Assembly (NCBI GenBank): GCA_024641335.1
Contig: JAHEDG010000006.1
Location: 38,359-94,567, forward strand
Direction: 5' to 3'
Length of the DNA: 56,209 nt
Source of the DNA: Candidatus Zixiibacteriota bacterium
Lineage (GTDB): Bacteria; Zixibacteria; MSB-5A5; UBA10806
The notes under the pieces were generated by a model. It was not told the DNA's origin. It saw nothing but the letters and a program-made list of their open reading frames with translations, and ran no database searches. Shown in pieces: positions 11,972 through 20,041 of this stretch. The position numbers and the translations under genes were made by a program. How positions within the stretch are numbered: position 1 is the stretch's first letter; each line of letters begins with the position of its first letter.

Positions 11972-12382
11972 ATGAAAGGGCTTCTTTTCCGGTTTATACT
12001 GATTTCGTCGATACTGTCGGGAACTGTGTTCATCAGCGGCTGCTCGTTATTCGAAGATAACCACGGCAGGGGGATTCGTCCGATGTATCCGGTATCAGTT
12101 TCAATTGAGCAGACCGGTTCTCCGGATCATCTGATAACATTCACCATCGAATCCAATCTGAATGACGGCTGCAGCCTCTATTCGCACGCCACAACGATCC
12201 GCGATGGATATGATGTATATATAGGTCTCTTCCAGAAGAGGGATAGCCAACTATACTGCACAGATGCGATCGTGCGTACCACGGTTATCTGCAATTACAA
12301 CCCCCCGGCCGGCGGCGATTACAAATTCCATTTCTGGCGCTCCGACAGTACGAGTCTGGATACGGTCGTAATGGTTCGCTGA
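11972..12382 (+). CDS. Small lipoprotein of unknown function
   Basis: A 136-residue protein with a lipoprotein signal peptide: a hydrophobic stretch ending in ISGC, lipidated Cys24, then Ser at +2, which favours the outer membrane. The start is the ATG at 11972 with a full Shine-Dalgarno AGGAGGTGAT directly upstream. An overlapping in-frame GTG lies inside that ribosome site and is unlikely. The mature part is short, with likely beta strands and three further cysteines (in DGCSLY, LYCTD and VICNY), which suggests a small beta-sandwich. I do not recognise a family. It follows acs on the same strand after 79 bases and converges with cinA, so it may be cotranscribed with acs, but nothing links the functions. 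Confidence 0.8.
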   Translation: MKGLLFRFILISSILSGTVFISGCSLFEDNHGRGIRPMYPVSVSIEQTGSPDHLITFTIESNLNDGCSLYSHATTIRDGYDVYIGLFQKRDSQLYCTDAIVRTTVICNYNPPAGGDYKFHFWRSDSTSLDTVVMVR

Positions 12383-12407
12383 GCGGATCTGAATAAATAA
12401 TATAGCG

Positions 12408-13667
12408 CTATTTAAATTCCTTTAGATATCGCCTTAGCATATCCATCGCCGCCGTGGCCGCCCGTTCACGATTTGATTCGCGGTCGCCGCCGAAATGATA
12501 CTCTTTTGTTTCGGTCTTTCCCGGTATGGCCAGCCCTATAAATACTGTGCCCACGGGTTTCTCCTCGGTTCCCCCCGATGGTCCGGCGATTCCGGTAATG
12601 GCCAATCCGATATTGGCCCCGAGTTTCTGTGCCGCTCCTTCGGCCATGTAAGAGACACATTCGGCGCTCACCGCCCCGTACTTCTCTAATATTATCTGCG
12701 GCACCGAAAGGAGATTCATTTTAAGATCGTTGGAATAGGCGATGACCCCACCTAAAAAATAACTCGATGAACCGGGAATATCGGTGATCATCTTGCTCAC
12801 CAGTCCGCCCGTACATGATTCCGCCGCCGCCAGGGTCAGGTGCCTCTCTTTCAGAATATCACCGATCGTTCCGGCCATATCGTCGCGGTCGTAACCGAAA
12901 ATATACTTGCCGATTCTCTCCGTGATTTTGCTTTCCAGTTCCCCGATATTTCTCCGCCCATGTTCCTCGTCATCGGTGATGGCGGTCAGCCTGATATCGA
13001 CCCCTTTCCATGACGGCAAAAAGGCTACCGTGATTTTGCTTTCACGAGGCAACGCTTTAGGGTCGATCAGCTCGGCGATTTTCTCATACAACGCTGATTC
13101 TATTATCCCCACCGTCCTCAGCTTGCGGTGAATGGTGATATTGCTGCCGGCCCGTTTCCGTATAGTCTCGGTTATCCAGCCGTCAACCATGCCTCGCATC
13201 TCCGAAGGTACGCCCGGCACCGCGATGAAGAGCCTGCCGTCGTCCTCTATCGCGATTCCCAGCGCCGAGCCGAGTTGGTTCTCGATAAACTCCGCTCCCT
13301 GGGGGAGCAGGGCCTGGTTCTGGTTGACCGCGGGCATTCTTATCCCCCGCTTTTCAAATCGTTCCTCTAATTTCTTCAATACGCTGTCATAGAGAATCAA
13401 TGGTCGTTTGAAATATCTGCAGATACCCTTCTTGGTTATATCATCATGGGTCGGACCCAGCCCCCCCGACGCTATAACGATATCGGCGCGCTGCATCGCC
13501 CGGGCGATAGCCTCGGTCATAGTCTCCAGATCATCCCCAACAGTCGTCCGCCAGATAACCCTGGCGCCCGCCTCGGTGATTTTTTCCGAAATATAGGCGG
13601 CGTTGGTATCTATGGTATGACCGTAGAGAAGCTCATCGCCGATCGTTATTATTTCCGCTTTCGTCAT
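12408..13667 (-). CDS. cinA: CinA family protein (MoCF-like domain plus nicotinamide-nucleotide amidohydrolase)
   Basis: The N-terminal part is a molybdopterin-binding-like COG1058 domain (starts MTKAEIITIGDELLYG, with 'GGLGPTHDDITKKG'). The C-terminal part is the CinA/PncC domain ('AAAESCTGGLVSKM', 'GIAGPSGGT'), which in characterised proteins deamidates NMN to NaMN for pyridine-nucleotide salvage. The serine in ESCTGG is the expected nucleophile. I use the ATG at 13667, giving 419 residues. The longer frame from 13724 would add 19 unrelated residues and overlap pgpA. It is the last gene of the pgsA-pgpA-cinA operon, an arrangement seen in many bacteria. 'Competence/damage inducible' is only a historical name here; no competence gene is nearby. 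Confidence 0.93.
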   Translation of the reverse strand: MTKAEIITIGDELLYGHTIDTNAAYISEKITEAGARVIWRTTVGDDLETMTEAIARAMQRADIVIASGGLGPTHDDITKKGICRYFKRPLILYDSVLKKLEERFEKRGIRMPAVNQNQALLPQGAEFIENQLGSALGIAIEDDGRLFIAVPGVPSEMRGMVDGWITETIRKRAGSNITIHRKLRTVGIIESALYEKIAELIDPKALPRESKITVAFLPSWKGVDIRLTAITDDEEHGRRNIGELESKITERIGKYIFGYDRDDMAGTIGDILKERHLTLAAAESCTGGLVSKMITDIPGSSSYFLGGVIAYSNDLKMNLLSVPQIILEKYGAVSAECVSYMAEGAAQKLGANIGLAITGIAGPSGGTEEKPVGTVFIGLAIPGKTETKEYHFGGDRESNRERAATAAMDMLRRYLKEFK

Positions 13668-13702
13668 ATCCTCAGAAATCCACCCTTTGCCGATCTTTGG
13701 CG

Positions 13703-14200
13703 TCAGATATAGCCGATCCCCCATTTATTCAGTAAAGCCAGGATCAGCTGCGCCGAGCAGGCGGCGTAAAACCCTGCCGCCAGATCATCGGCCATAACAC
13801 CCCATCCCCGGCGCCATGATTCCCATGCTCTGCATGGCGGAGGTTTGAGTATATCGAACAATCGAAAAAATATAAATCCTAATATAAACGGCAAGAACTT
13901 GGGCGGGGCCATAAAGAGAGCGGCCATCTGCCCGGCTACCTCGTCGATTACTATATGCGGCGAATCGTGGCCCAGATAATTCTCCGCCTTGCCGCTGACC
14001 AGAATCCCGAAAAGATAAACCGCCGCTATCGCCGCCAACTGGATATACCACTCCCCGGGCCAGATGAAAAACAGAATCAACGTGGTTATTCCCGATGCCC
14101 AGGTGCCGGGGGCTTTCGGCAGATAGCCGGAAAAGAAAAATGTGGCCGAAACCCTCGCCAGAAAACCCTCGCCCGATATTCTCCTCTTGTCTTCCGTCAT
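13703..14200 (-). CDS. pgpA: Phosphatidylglycerophosphatase A
   Basis: A 165-residue integral membrane enzyme that removes the phosphate from phosphatidylglycerol phosphate. Family signatures seen are 'APGTWAS' near the N-terminus, the acidic motif 'IVIDEVAGQMAAL' in the middle, 'FRLFDILKPPP' after a membrane segment, and 'GWGVMADDLAAGFYA' near the C-terminus. About four membrane helices are evident. Its start overlaps the pgsA stop by four bases (ATGA), so the two steps of phosphatidylglycerol synthesis are translationally coupled. Confidence 0.94.
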   Translation of the reverse strand: MTEDKRRISGEGFLARVSATFFFSGYLPKAPGTWASGITTLILFFIWPGEWYIQLAAIAAVYLFGILVSGKAENYLGHDSPHIVIDEVAGQMAALFMAPPKFLPFILGFIFFRLFDILKPPPCRAWESWRRGWGVMADDLAAGFYAACSAQLILALLNKWGIGYI

Positions 14201-14802
14201 CTGAGCATTCCCTTAATCAGGTTACCTGACTTTAAAAGATAATCGATCCCCGTCCAGAGTGTCAGTGCCAGCGGGATAAAAATTATAACATCGAAAAGAT
14301 TATATCTCCAGTGGAAAAGCGGCAACGACCATTCGATTATGAATGAATTACCGTAGTTTGCCGAGATCAAAAGAGGTTCCACTGTGGCATAGGCCATTAT
14401 AACCACGATAGCGGTCATCTGGGTCACCGTTTTCCATTTGGCCAGTATCGACGATGTTATGACCATCCCCTTATAGGCGGCCATCGAACGCAGCCCGGTG
14501 ATTAAAAACTCCCGCACAATGATTATAATGACCATCCAGTCCCGGACCAGTCCGAGGGGAATGAAGGTCAAAAAGGCGGTGGAGACCAGAATCTTATCGG
14601 CTAACGGGTCCATGAAACGTCCGAACCCGGTATGCCGTCCCATACGACGGGCCAGGTAACCGTCCACCAGATCGGTCAAAGCCGCAATGATAAAAACCAG
14701 CATAGCCGCCAAACGCCAGAAAAAATGATCGAATAGCATCAAAACCATGAAGACCGGCGAGAGCACTATTCGGGTTATTGTCAAAAGGTTCGGGAGATTC
14801 AT
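14197..14802 (-). CDS. pgsA: CDP-diacylglycerol--glycerol-3-phosphate 3-phosphatidyltransferase
   Basis: This enzyme makes phosphatidylglycerol phosphate from CDP-diacylglycerol and glycerol 3-phosphate. The CDP-alcohol phosphotransferase signature D-x2-D-G-x2-A-R-x8-G-x3-D-x3-D is complete in the segment running from DLVDGYLARR to FMDPLADK. Several membrane helices surround it. I start at the ATG at 14802 (MNLPNLLTITR), which has AGGA six bases upstream and gives 201 residues. The longer frame from 14865 adds 21 residues unlike the family. It heads the pgsA-pgpA-cinA operon and is divergent from the acyl-CoA synthetase at 15094, with an intergenic region of about 290 bases. Confidence 0.94.
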   Translation of the reverse strand: MNLPNLLTITRIVLSPVFMVLMLFDHFFWRLAAMLVFIIAALTDLVDGYLARRMGRHTGFGRFMDPLADKILVSTAFLTFIPLGLVRDWMVIIIIVREFLITGLRSMAAYKGMVITSSILAKWKTVTQMTAIVVIMAYATVEPLLISANYGNSFIIEWSLPLFHWRYNLFDVIIFIPLALTLWTGIDYLLKSGNLIKGMLR

Positions 14803-15093
14803 CGGCGTCCTTTTGGGGTTTTCGGTTATGCCCGGTTTTCGGCCAAACCCGGACGGCTGGAGCAATTTAAGGCATTATTAGATGGCAGTCAAGGGCCAGG
14901 GTGAAGGAGGCCGAAGCGATTGTAAAATCAAACTACCTGCCTTTCGCGGCCCGAAAATGACACTAATCTAATCAGGTTAAAAGCACGCCTTCTCTTTTGG
15001 TATCCATGTTGTTCGGCCAGAGCCGATTTCTCTTGCTCCGATCCTCCGGATCGATTAATATCCTCAAATCAATAGCAACATGAGGAGACCGGG

Positions 15094-17205
15094 ATGAATA
15101 ATTTTTTGGATGGGATTTTTCGGCCGAAGTCGATCGCGGTAATCGGGGCATCGACTAAAAAAGGAACCATAGGCAGAGAGATTCTCCATAATCTGATAGA
15201 GTTCGAGTTTAACGGCAAGGTATTTCCGGTCAACCCCAAGGCCAGCGTAATTCACTCGATCAAATGCTATTCCACCATACTGGACGTTCCCGACGCGGTC
15301 GACCTGGCTATAATCGTGGTGCCCGGAGATCATGTCAAACATATATTGGAGCAATGCGGCGAAAAAGGGGTAAGCGGAGTAGTGGTCATCACCGCAGGAT
15401 TCAAGGAAATCGGGCATGAAGGAGCCGTCAAAGAGCTCGAACTGGTGGAGATAATCAAAAAATACGGTATCCGCATGATCGGACCCAACTGTTTCGGAGT
15501 GCTGAACACCGCCCCCGAATACTCCATGAACGCTACCTTCTCAAAAATCCAGCCCCTCTCCGGCAACGTCGGATTTATGTCTCAATCCGGCGCTTTGGGC
15601 GAGGCTATTCTCGATTACGCCAACAGCCTGAACCTCGGCTTTTCCATGTTCGCTTCGGTAGGGAATAAAGCCGATATATCGGGCAATGACCTGCTGGCTT
15701 ACTGGGAGGACGATCCCTATACCGAATTGATCCTGCTCTACCTTGAAAATTTCGGCGATCCCAGACGTTTCACCAAGATCGCCAGGGGTATCAGCAGAAA
15801 AAAACCGATTATCGCGGTTAAGGCCGGACGAACCGCCGCTGGAGCGAAAGCGGTCAGCTCGCATACCGGCGCCCTGGCGGGCCTCGATGTTGGCGCTGAC
15901 GCGCTCTTCGATCAATGCGGTGTGCTGAGAGTCTCGTCGGTCAACGAGCTTTTCGACGTGGCCATCGCCTTCACCCATCAGCCGCTTCCCAAAGGCAACC
16001 GGATCGCTATTATCACCAACGCCGGAGGACCGGGGATTCTGGCGACCGACGCCGTCGTCAGCCTCGATATGGAGATGGCTAAGTTCGATGATAAAACCCT
16101 GCGATACCTTAAAGACAACCTGCCCTCTATCGCCTCCATCAATAACCCCATCGACGTTATCGCCGCCGGCGGCCCCGAATCATACTCGGTGGCTATGGAT
16201 GCCGTACTCTCGGATAACAATGTCGACGCGGTAATAGTGATTTTCGTGCCGCCCGTCGTGGTCGACCACAGGGCTGTGGTCCAGGCCATCGTGGAAATGA
16301 TCGAAAAGCACAAAAACAATAAAACTGTTTTGGGATGTTTCATGGGAGCTCCCGGTGGTATCGCCGGTTCGGAGGAAATGAAGAAACACAAAATACCGCT
16401 ATACACATTCCCGGAATCGGCGGCCAAGGCCATGAAGGCCATGACCAGCTATCGTAAATGGATCGAGAGGCCGGAAGGCAGGATTGTCGATTTTCAGGTC
16501 CAAAAGGATATCGCTCAAAAGATCATTGATAAGGCCGTCAAATCCGGACAGGAGATTATTCTCGGCGGGGAGGCGCTGGAGATACTCGAAGCCTACGGAA
16601 TCGGAATCGTGAGGTCGATCAAAGTGAAAACCGAAGCCGATCTCGAATCGGCCTCCTCAAAATTGAGTTTCCCGATGGTTATGAAAATCGATGATCCGCT
16701 GATCGCCCATAAGACCGATGTCGGCGGAGTCAAAACCGATATCCGCGATGAAAAAGAACTCGATGAGTCATTTAGTTCGATGAAAAAACGATTTTCCGCC
16801 GATGAAAAAAAATTCGCCGGCGTGATTATTCAGGATATGATCCATGGAGGCGTGGAAACCATAATGGGAATGCACCACGATCCGACCTTCGGCCCGCTCA
16901 TGATGTTCGGCCTGGGCGGCATATATGTGGAGGTTATGAAGGATGTTTCGTTCAAGATTCAGCCGCTGACAGATTACGACGCCGAGGAGATGATCAAGGC
17001 GATCAAAGGATACCCTCTCCTGACCGGCTTCAGAGGCTCCCAGCCTGTCGATCTGAAAACATTGGAGGAAACTCTCCTGAGGCTATCGCAATTGAGCGCC
17101 GATTTCCCGATCATAGATTCGTTCGATGTTAACCCGTTTATCGCCGCTGATAAATCTCGCCAATCCAGGGCTGTCGACGCCCGATTCGTGCTGAAATCAA
17201 AATAG
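15094..17205 (+). CDS. Acetate/acyl-CoA synthetase (ADP-forming), fused alpha-beta type
   Basis: A 703-residue fusion of the alpha and beta parts of NDP-forming acyl-CoA synthetase, which couples acyl-CoA breakdown to ATP formation from ADP and phosphate. The domains in order are CoA-binding (about 5-130, 'SIAVIGASTKKGTIG'), two succinyl-CoA-ligase-like domains (about 145-450), and an ATP-grasp domain (about 480-700, 'MVMKIDDPLIAHKTDVGGV', 'GGIYVEVMKDVSF'). His257 in SSHTGALAG is the phosphorylated histidine and has the same number as in the Pyrococcus enzyme. The ribosome site GAGGAGACCGGG lies just before the ATG. It is monocistronic. With the AMP-forming acs at 9934, the cell can both use acetate and excrete it with energy gain. 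Acetate as the main substrate is inferred. Confidence 0.93.
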   Translation: MNNFLDGIFRPKSIAVIGASTKKGTIGREILHNLIEFEFNGKVFPVNPKASVIHSIKCYSTILDVPDAVDLAIIVVPGDHVKHILEQCGEKGVSGVVVITAGFKEIGHEGAVKELELVEIIKKYGIRMIGPNCFGVLNTAPEYSMNATFSKIQPLSGNVGFMSQSGALGEAILDYANSLNLGFSMFASVGNKADISGNDLLAYWEDDPYTELILLYLENFGDPRRFTKIARGISRKKPIIAVKAGRTAAGAKAVSSHTGALAGLDVGADALFDQCGVLRVSSVNELFDVAIAFTHQPLPKGNRIAIITNAGGPGILATDAVVSLDMEMAKFDDKTLRYLKDNLPSIASINNPIDVIAAGGPESYSVAMDAVLSDNNVDAVIVIFVPPVVVDHRAVVQAIVEMIEKHKNNKTVLGCFMGAPGGIAGSEEMKKHKIPLYTFPESAAKAMKAMTSYRKWIERPEGRIVDFQVQKDIAQKIIDKAVKSGQEIILGGEALEILEAYGIGIVRSIKVKTEADLESASSKLSFPMVMKIDDPLIAHKTDVGGVKTDIRDEKELDESFSSMKKRFSADEKKFAGVIIQDMIHGGVETIMGMHHDPTFGPLMMFGLGGIYVEVMKDVSFKIQPLTDYDAEEMIKAIKGYPLLTGFRGSQPVDLKTLEETLLRLSQLSADFPIIDSFDVNPFIAADKSRQSRAVDARFVLKSK

Positions 17206-17450
17206 ATCCATTTCGCCGTAAATCCGCTCCGGATCGAATAATAGCCGAGTGCCGAAATTTTTCTCATGGTAAGGGCCAAAATGGTCTGACTCATCCGATT
17301 TCCTCTTGCCCTGAGAATTCGATATTGCTATTTTATCCTTCGGAACAGCTCTTTTAAAAAAAAGGTACCTGGCAAAACTCCGGAATGCTATTTTAGCCGA
17401 TACGAAACCACAATGAATTTTAAAATTAATATAAAATCAGGGAGGAATAA

Positions 17451-18410
17451 ATGAACCCGTTCCAGCCAAAAGACGCGGCGGAGTATGGATTTAAAGAGGT
17501 ACTCTATAAGAAAAAAGATTGGGTGGCCACTATTACCATCAACCGTCCCGATTTCTATAACGCTTACTCCACTAACTGCCTGAAAGAACTGACTACGGCT
17601 TTCACAGACGCGGCCTGGGACGACTCTGTCGGCGTGGTGATTTTCACAGGCGCCGGCGATAAAGCGTTCTGCACCGGAGGTGATGTCAAAGAATATGCCG
17701 CCTATTACACCCAAAAACCCCGCGACTATTTTAAGTATATGGGTATCTTCGCGGCCTATATCGAATCTATTTTGAAATGCGGCAAGCCGGTTATCTGCCG
17801 CTTGAACGGCATGGCGGTCGGTGGGGGCAATGAATCGCACATGGCCTGCGATCTCTCTATCATGGCCGACGATACTTATATCGGGCAGATCGGCACCAAT
17901 GTCGGTTCGGTCGCCTGTGGCGGCGCCACCCAATGGCTGCCGATTTTCGTCGGAGACAGGCGCGCACGAGAGATCCTCTATCTCAATGAGAAAATCAAAC
18001 CGGAGAAAGCGTTGGAGTGGGGCCTGGTCAACCAGGTTGTTCCGCGCGAAAAACTCGATGAGGCCTGTATGCAGATGGCCGAGAAGATGCTTAACAAATT
18101 CCCCGAATGCATGCGCTATACGAAAACTTCGGTGAACTATTGGAAAGAGCAGGTTTGGTTCCAGACAATCGGCCACGCCCGCGACTGGTTGACACTTCAC
18201 TTCTCCTCCTGGGAGCCCAACGAGGGGATGCAGGCGTTTGTGGAGAAACGCAAGGCCGACTACATGGGCTTGCGCAAAATCGCCGCCGATGGTGGATCGT
18301 CGGAATTCAAATACGGACCGTATAAGCATACCTGTAAAGCCTGCGGATCGACCCAGCTTCCGGGCCTGCATAAATTCTGCGGTATGTGCGGGGCCAAACT
18401 GGAGGGATAG
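17451..18410 (+). CDS. Crotonase-family acyl-CoA hydratase/hydrolase with C-terminal zinc ribbon
   Basis: A 319-residue protein. Residues 15-270 are an enoyl-CoA hydratase/isomerase fold (INRPDFYNAYS, oxyanion segments 'DKAFCTGGDVKEY' and 'GMAVGGGNESHMACDL'). The first catalytic glutamate is Glu128, but the second crotonase glutamate is replaced by Gly148 (GQIGTNVGS), so it is not a standard hydratase. A C-terminal CX2C-X11-CX2C ribbon (CKAC, then CGMC, about 293-314) probably binds zinc. The segments 'CTGGDVKEYA' and 'GGATQWLP' recall ring-opening 6-oxocyclohexene-carbonyl-CoA hydrolases, but the large insertion typical of those is absent. It has a very good ribosome site (GGGAGGAATAA). It is the first gene of an operon whose next start directly follows its stop (TAGATG). 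Exact reaction unknown. Confidence 0.85.
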   Translation: MNPFQPKDAAEYGFKEVLYKKKDWVATITINRPDFYNAYSTNCLKELTTAFTDAAWDDSVGVVIFTGAGDKAFCTGGDVKEYAAYYTQKPRDYFKYMGIFAAYIESILKCGKPVICRLNGMAVGGGNESHMACDLSIMADDTYIGQIGTNVGSVACGGATQWLPIFVGDRRAREILYLNEKIKPEKALEWGLVNQVVPREKLDEACMQMAEKMLNKFPECMRYTKTSVNYWKEQVWFQTIGHARDWLTLHFSSWEPNEGMQAFVEKRKADYMGLRKIAADGGSSEFKYGPYKHTCKACGSTQLPGLHKFCGMCGAKLEG

Positions 18411-19163
18411 ATGTCTAAAGATTCCGGCTGGTGGGATAATTTCTTCCCCGAGTTTCGACCGTTTTTCGGATTGGTTTCTCAGAGAGAGACGAACAACCAT
18501 GTCCGCTATATTATGGAGAAGCTGAACCTGAAACCTGGAAAGAAGTTTCTCGATTGTCCCTGTGGTATCGGCAGGGTAGGGTTACCCCTGGCAAAAAAGG
18601 GGATAAAGGTTACCGGTGTCGATATCACTCAATCCTATCTCGACGAGTTCGGTTCGAAGGCCAAGAAGAGCGGGCTCAGTATCGATTTGAGTCGGGCGGA
18701 TATGCGCCGGATAAATTTCAATTCGGAATTCGACGCCGCCGGCAACCTTTGGACGTCGTTCGGTTATTTTGAAAACGAATCCGACCATCAATTGGTTTTG
18801 AAAAAGATGTACAAGGCCTTGAAGCCGGGCGGAAAGTTCATGCTGCATGTAATCAACCGCGATTGGATCATGGCTAATTACCAATCCCACGGCTGGCAGG
18901 AAGTCGCCGGTGTCAAATCGATGGAAAAACGATATTTCGATTACCGCACATCGATTAATCACGGGACTTGGTATATCATCAAGGACGGCAGGGAGAAAAC
19001 ATTCGAGGCCAATATCAGGATGTATTCGTTTCATGAGCTAATCGCTATGTTCGAGAAGGTCGGTTTTATAGATATAGAGGGGTACGGTTCGATAAAAAAC
19101 GAACCCATTTCGCGCGAACGGATGATGATGTTTATAACTGGCGCCAGGCCGAGGAGAAAGTAA
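18411..19163 (+). CDS. Class I SAM-dependent methyltransferase
   Basis: A 250-residue methyltransferase. Motif I is 'LDCPCGIGRVGLPLA' (about residue 45), followed by the acidic residue in 'VTGVDITQSYL'. 'ADMRRINF' is the motif II region and 'ALKPGGKFMLHVINRD' is motif III. The N-terminus (DNFFPEFRPFFGLVSQRE) looks like ones found in small-molecule or lipid methyltransferases. It is locked into the acyl-CoA operon: its ATG directly follows the upstream stop and its TAA overlaps the next start. The substrate is unknown. A methyltransferase translationally coupled to a crotonase and a ketoreductase suggests that it modifies an acyl chain or a cyclic acyl-CoA, which is inference. Confidence 0.85.
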   Translation: MSKDSGWWDNFFPEFRPFFGLVSQRETNNHVRYIMEKLNLKPGKKFLDCPCGIGRVGLPLAKKGIKVTGVDITQSYLDEFGSKAKKSGLSIDLSRADMRRINFNSEFDAAGNLWTSFGYFENESDHQLVLKKMYKALKPGGKFMLHVINRDWIMANYQSHGWQEVAGVKSMEKRYFDYRTSINHGTWYIIKDGREKTFEANIRMYSFHELIAMFEKVGFIDIEGYGSIKNEPISRERMMMFITGARPRRK

Positions 19164-19909
19164 TGTTCGATTTGAAGAATAAAACCGCTATTGTCACCGG
19201 ATCGTCTATGGGCATAGGCTCGGCCGCGGCGTTGTATCTGGCCAAATGCGGAGCGGATGTAGCTGTCAATTATCGCAGCCATGATAAAGAAGCCAAAGCG
19301 TTGGCTGCCCGGATCGAGAAGATGGGACGGCGCGCGCTGGTTATCAAATGCGATGTCTCGTCGTTCGAGCAGGCTCAAATGATGGTGACAGAGGTCATCG
19401 CCGAATTCGGGCGGCTGGATTTCCTGGTGAATAACGCCGGCATTAACCGGGACGGGGTAATCTGGAAGATGACTGAGGAGATGTGGGATACGGTCCTCGA
19501 TACCGATCTTAAAGGATATTTCAATTTCATCAGAGCCGCCTCTTCTCATTTTCGCGAGCAGAAATCGGGCCGGATAATTAATGTAACATCGATTAACGGC
19601 CTGCGCGGGAAGTTCGGGCAGGCGAATTATTCGGCGGCCAAGGCGGGGATAATCGGGTTGACCAAGGCGGTGGCCCGGGAGCTGGGCAAATATTCTGTCA
19701 ACGTGAACGCCGTTGCGCCGGGTATGATATTGACCGATATGATGAGCGATTTGCCCGATGATATCAAACAGAAAGCGGTGGATGAGACGGTATTGGGCCG
19801 ATTAGGCACGCCCGAGGAGGTAGCGACAGTAATCGCGTTTTTGTGCGCCGAGGAGTCGCGCCATGTAACCGGCGAGGTGATCAAAATCGACGGCGGCCAG
19901 TATATATAG
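19163..19909 (+). CDS. Short-chain dehydrogenase, FabG/PhaB-type 3-oxoacyl reductase
   Basis: A 248-residue classical SDR. The cofactor motif is TGSSMGIG (12-19), with NNAG following, and the catalytic set is Ser143, Tyr156 and Lys160 (in NYSAAKAG). The C-terminus 'EESRHVTGEVIKIDGG' is the FabG pattern. The segment after the second strand, NYRSHDKEA, favours NADPH. It would reduce a 3-oxoacyl thioester or oxidise a hydroxyacyl-CoA. The start overlaps the methyltransferase stop by one base (TAATG), with GAGGAGAAAG upstream as ribosome site. Its operon place between a crotonase and a thiolase points to acyl-CoA metabolism rather than general fatty acid synthesis. The direction of the reaction is uncertain. 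Confidence 0.92.
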   Translation: MFDLKNKTAIVTGSSMGIGSAAALYLAKCGADVAVNYRSHDKEAKALAARIEKMGRRALVIKCDVSSFEQAQMMVTEVIAEFGRLDFLVNNAGINRDGVIWKMTEEMWDTVLDTDLKGYFNFIRAASSHFREQKSGRIINVTSINGLRGKFGQANYSAAKAGIIGLTKAVARELGKYSVNVNAVAPGMILTDMMSDLPDDIKQKAVDETVLGRLGTPEEVATVIAFLCAEESRHVTGEVIKIDGGQYI

Positions 19910-19944
19910 TAAGGTGAGCGAGAGAATTAAAAAAGTCATTGCGT

Positions 19945-20014
19945 AGGGGTTTGATTAATCAAACCCCTGCAACAATCAAAAACGTGGTGTTTCGGGAACA
20001 GTAATTCCCGAAAC
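19945..20014. repeat. REP-like bipartite palindrome pair
   Basis: Two hairpins lie in the 132-base spacer between the dehydrogenase and the thiolase. The first is a perfect 24-bp palindrome (19945-19968), AGGGGTTTGATT followed by its reverse complement. The second is a 10-bp stem GTTTCGGGAA with a 6-base loop (19989-20014). The first palindrome occurs again at 22288-22311 inside the RAYT gene. Neither is followed by a T run, so I read them as REP elements moved by the RAYT rather than as a terminator, although they may attenuate or stabilise the operon mRNA. Confidence 0.8.
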
Positions 20015-20041
20015 GAAAGCGCGATAAAAAAAGGAACCAAA

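Noticed and set aside
17354-17361. Run of eight A's (T's on the minus strand) before the crotonase operon
   Set aside because: No stem precedes it on the minus strand, so it is not a terminator.
17388-18500. A 370-codon minus-strand frame opposite the zinc-ribbon crotonase
   Set aside because: Shadow of a clear crotonase gene; low-complexity, His/Arg-rich product.
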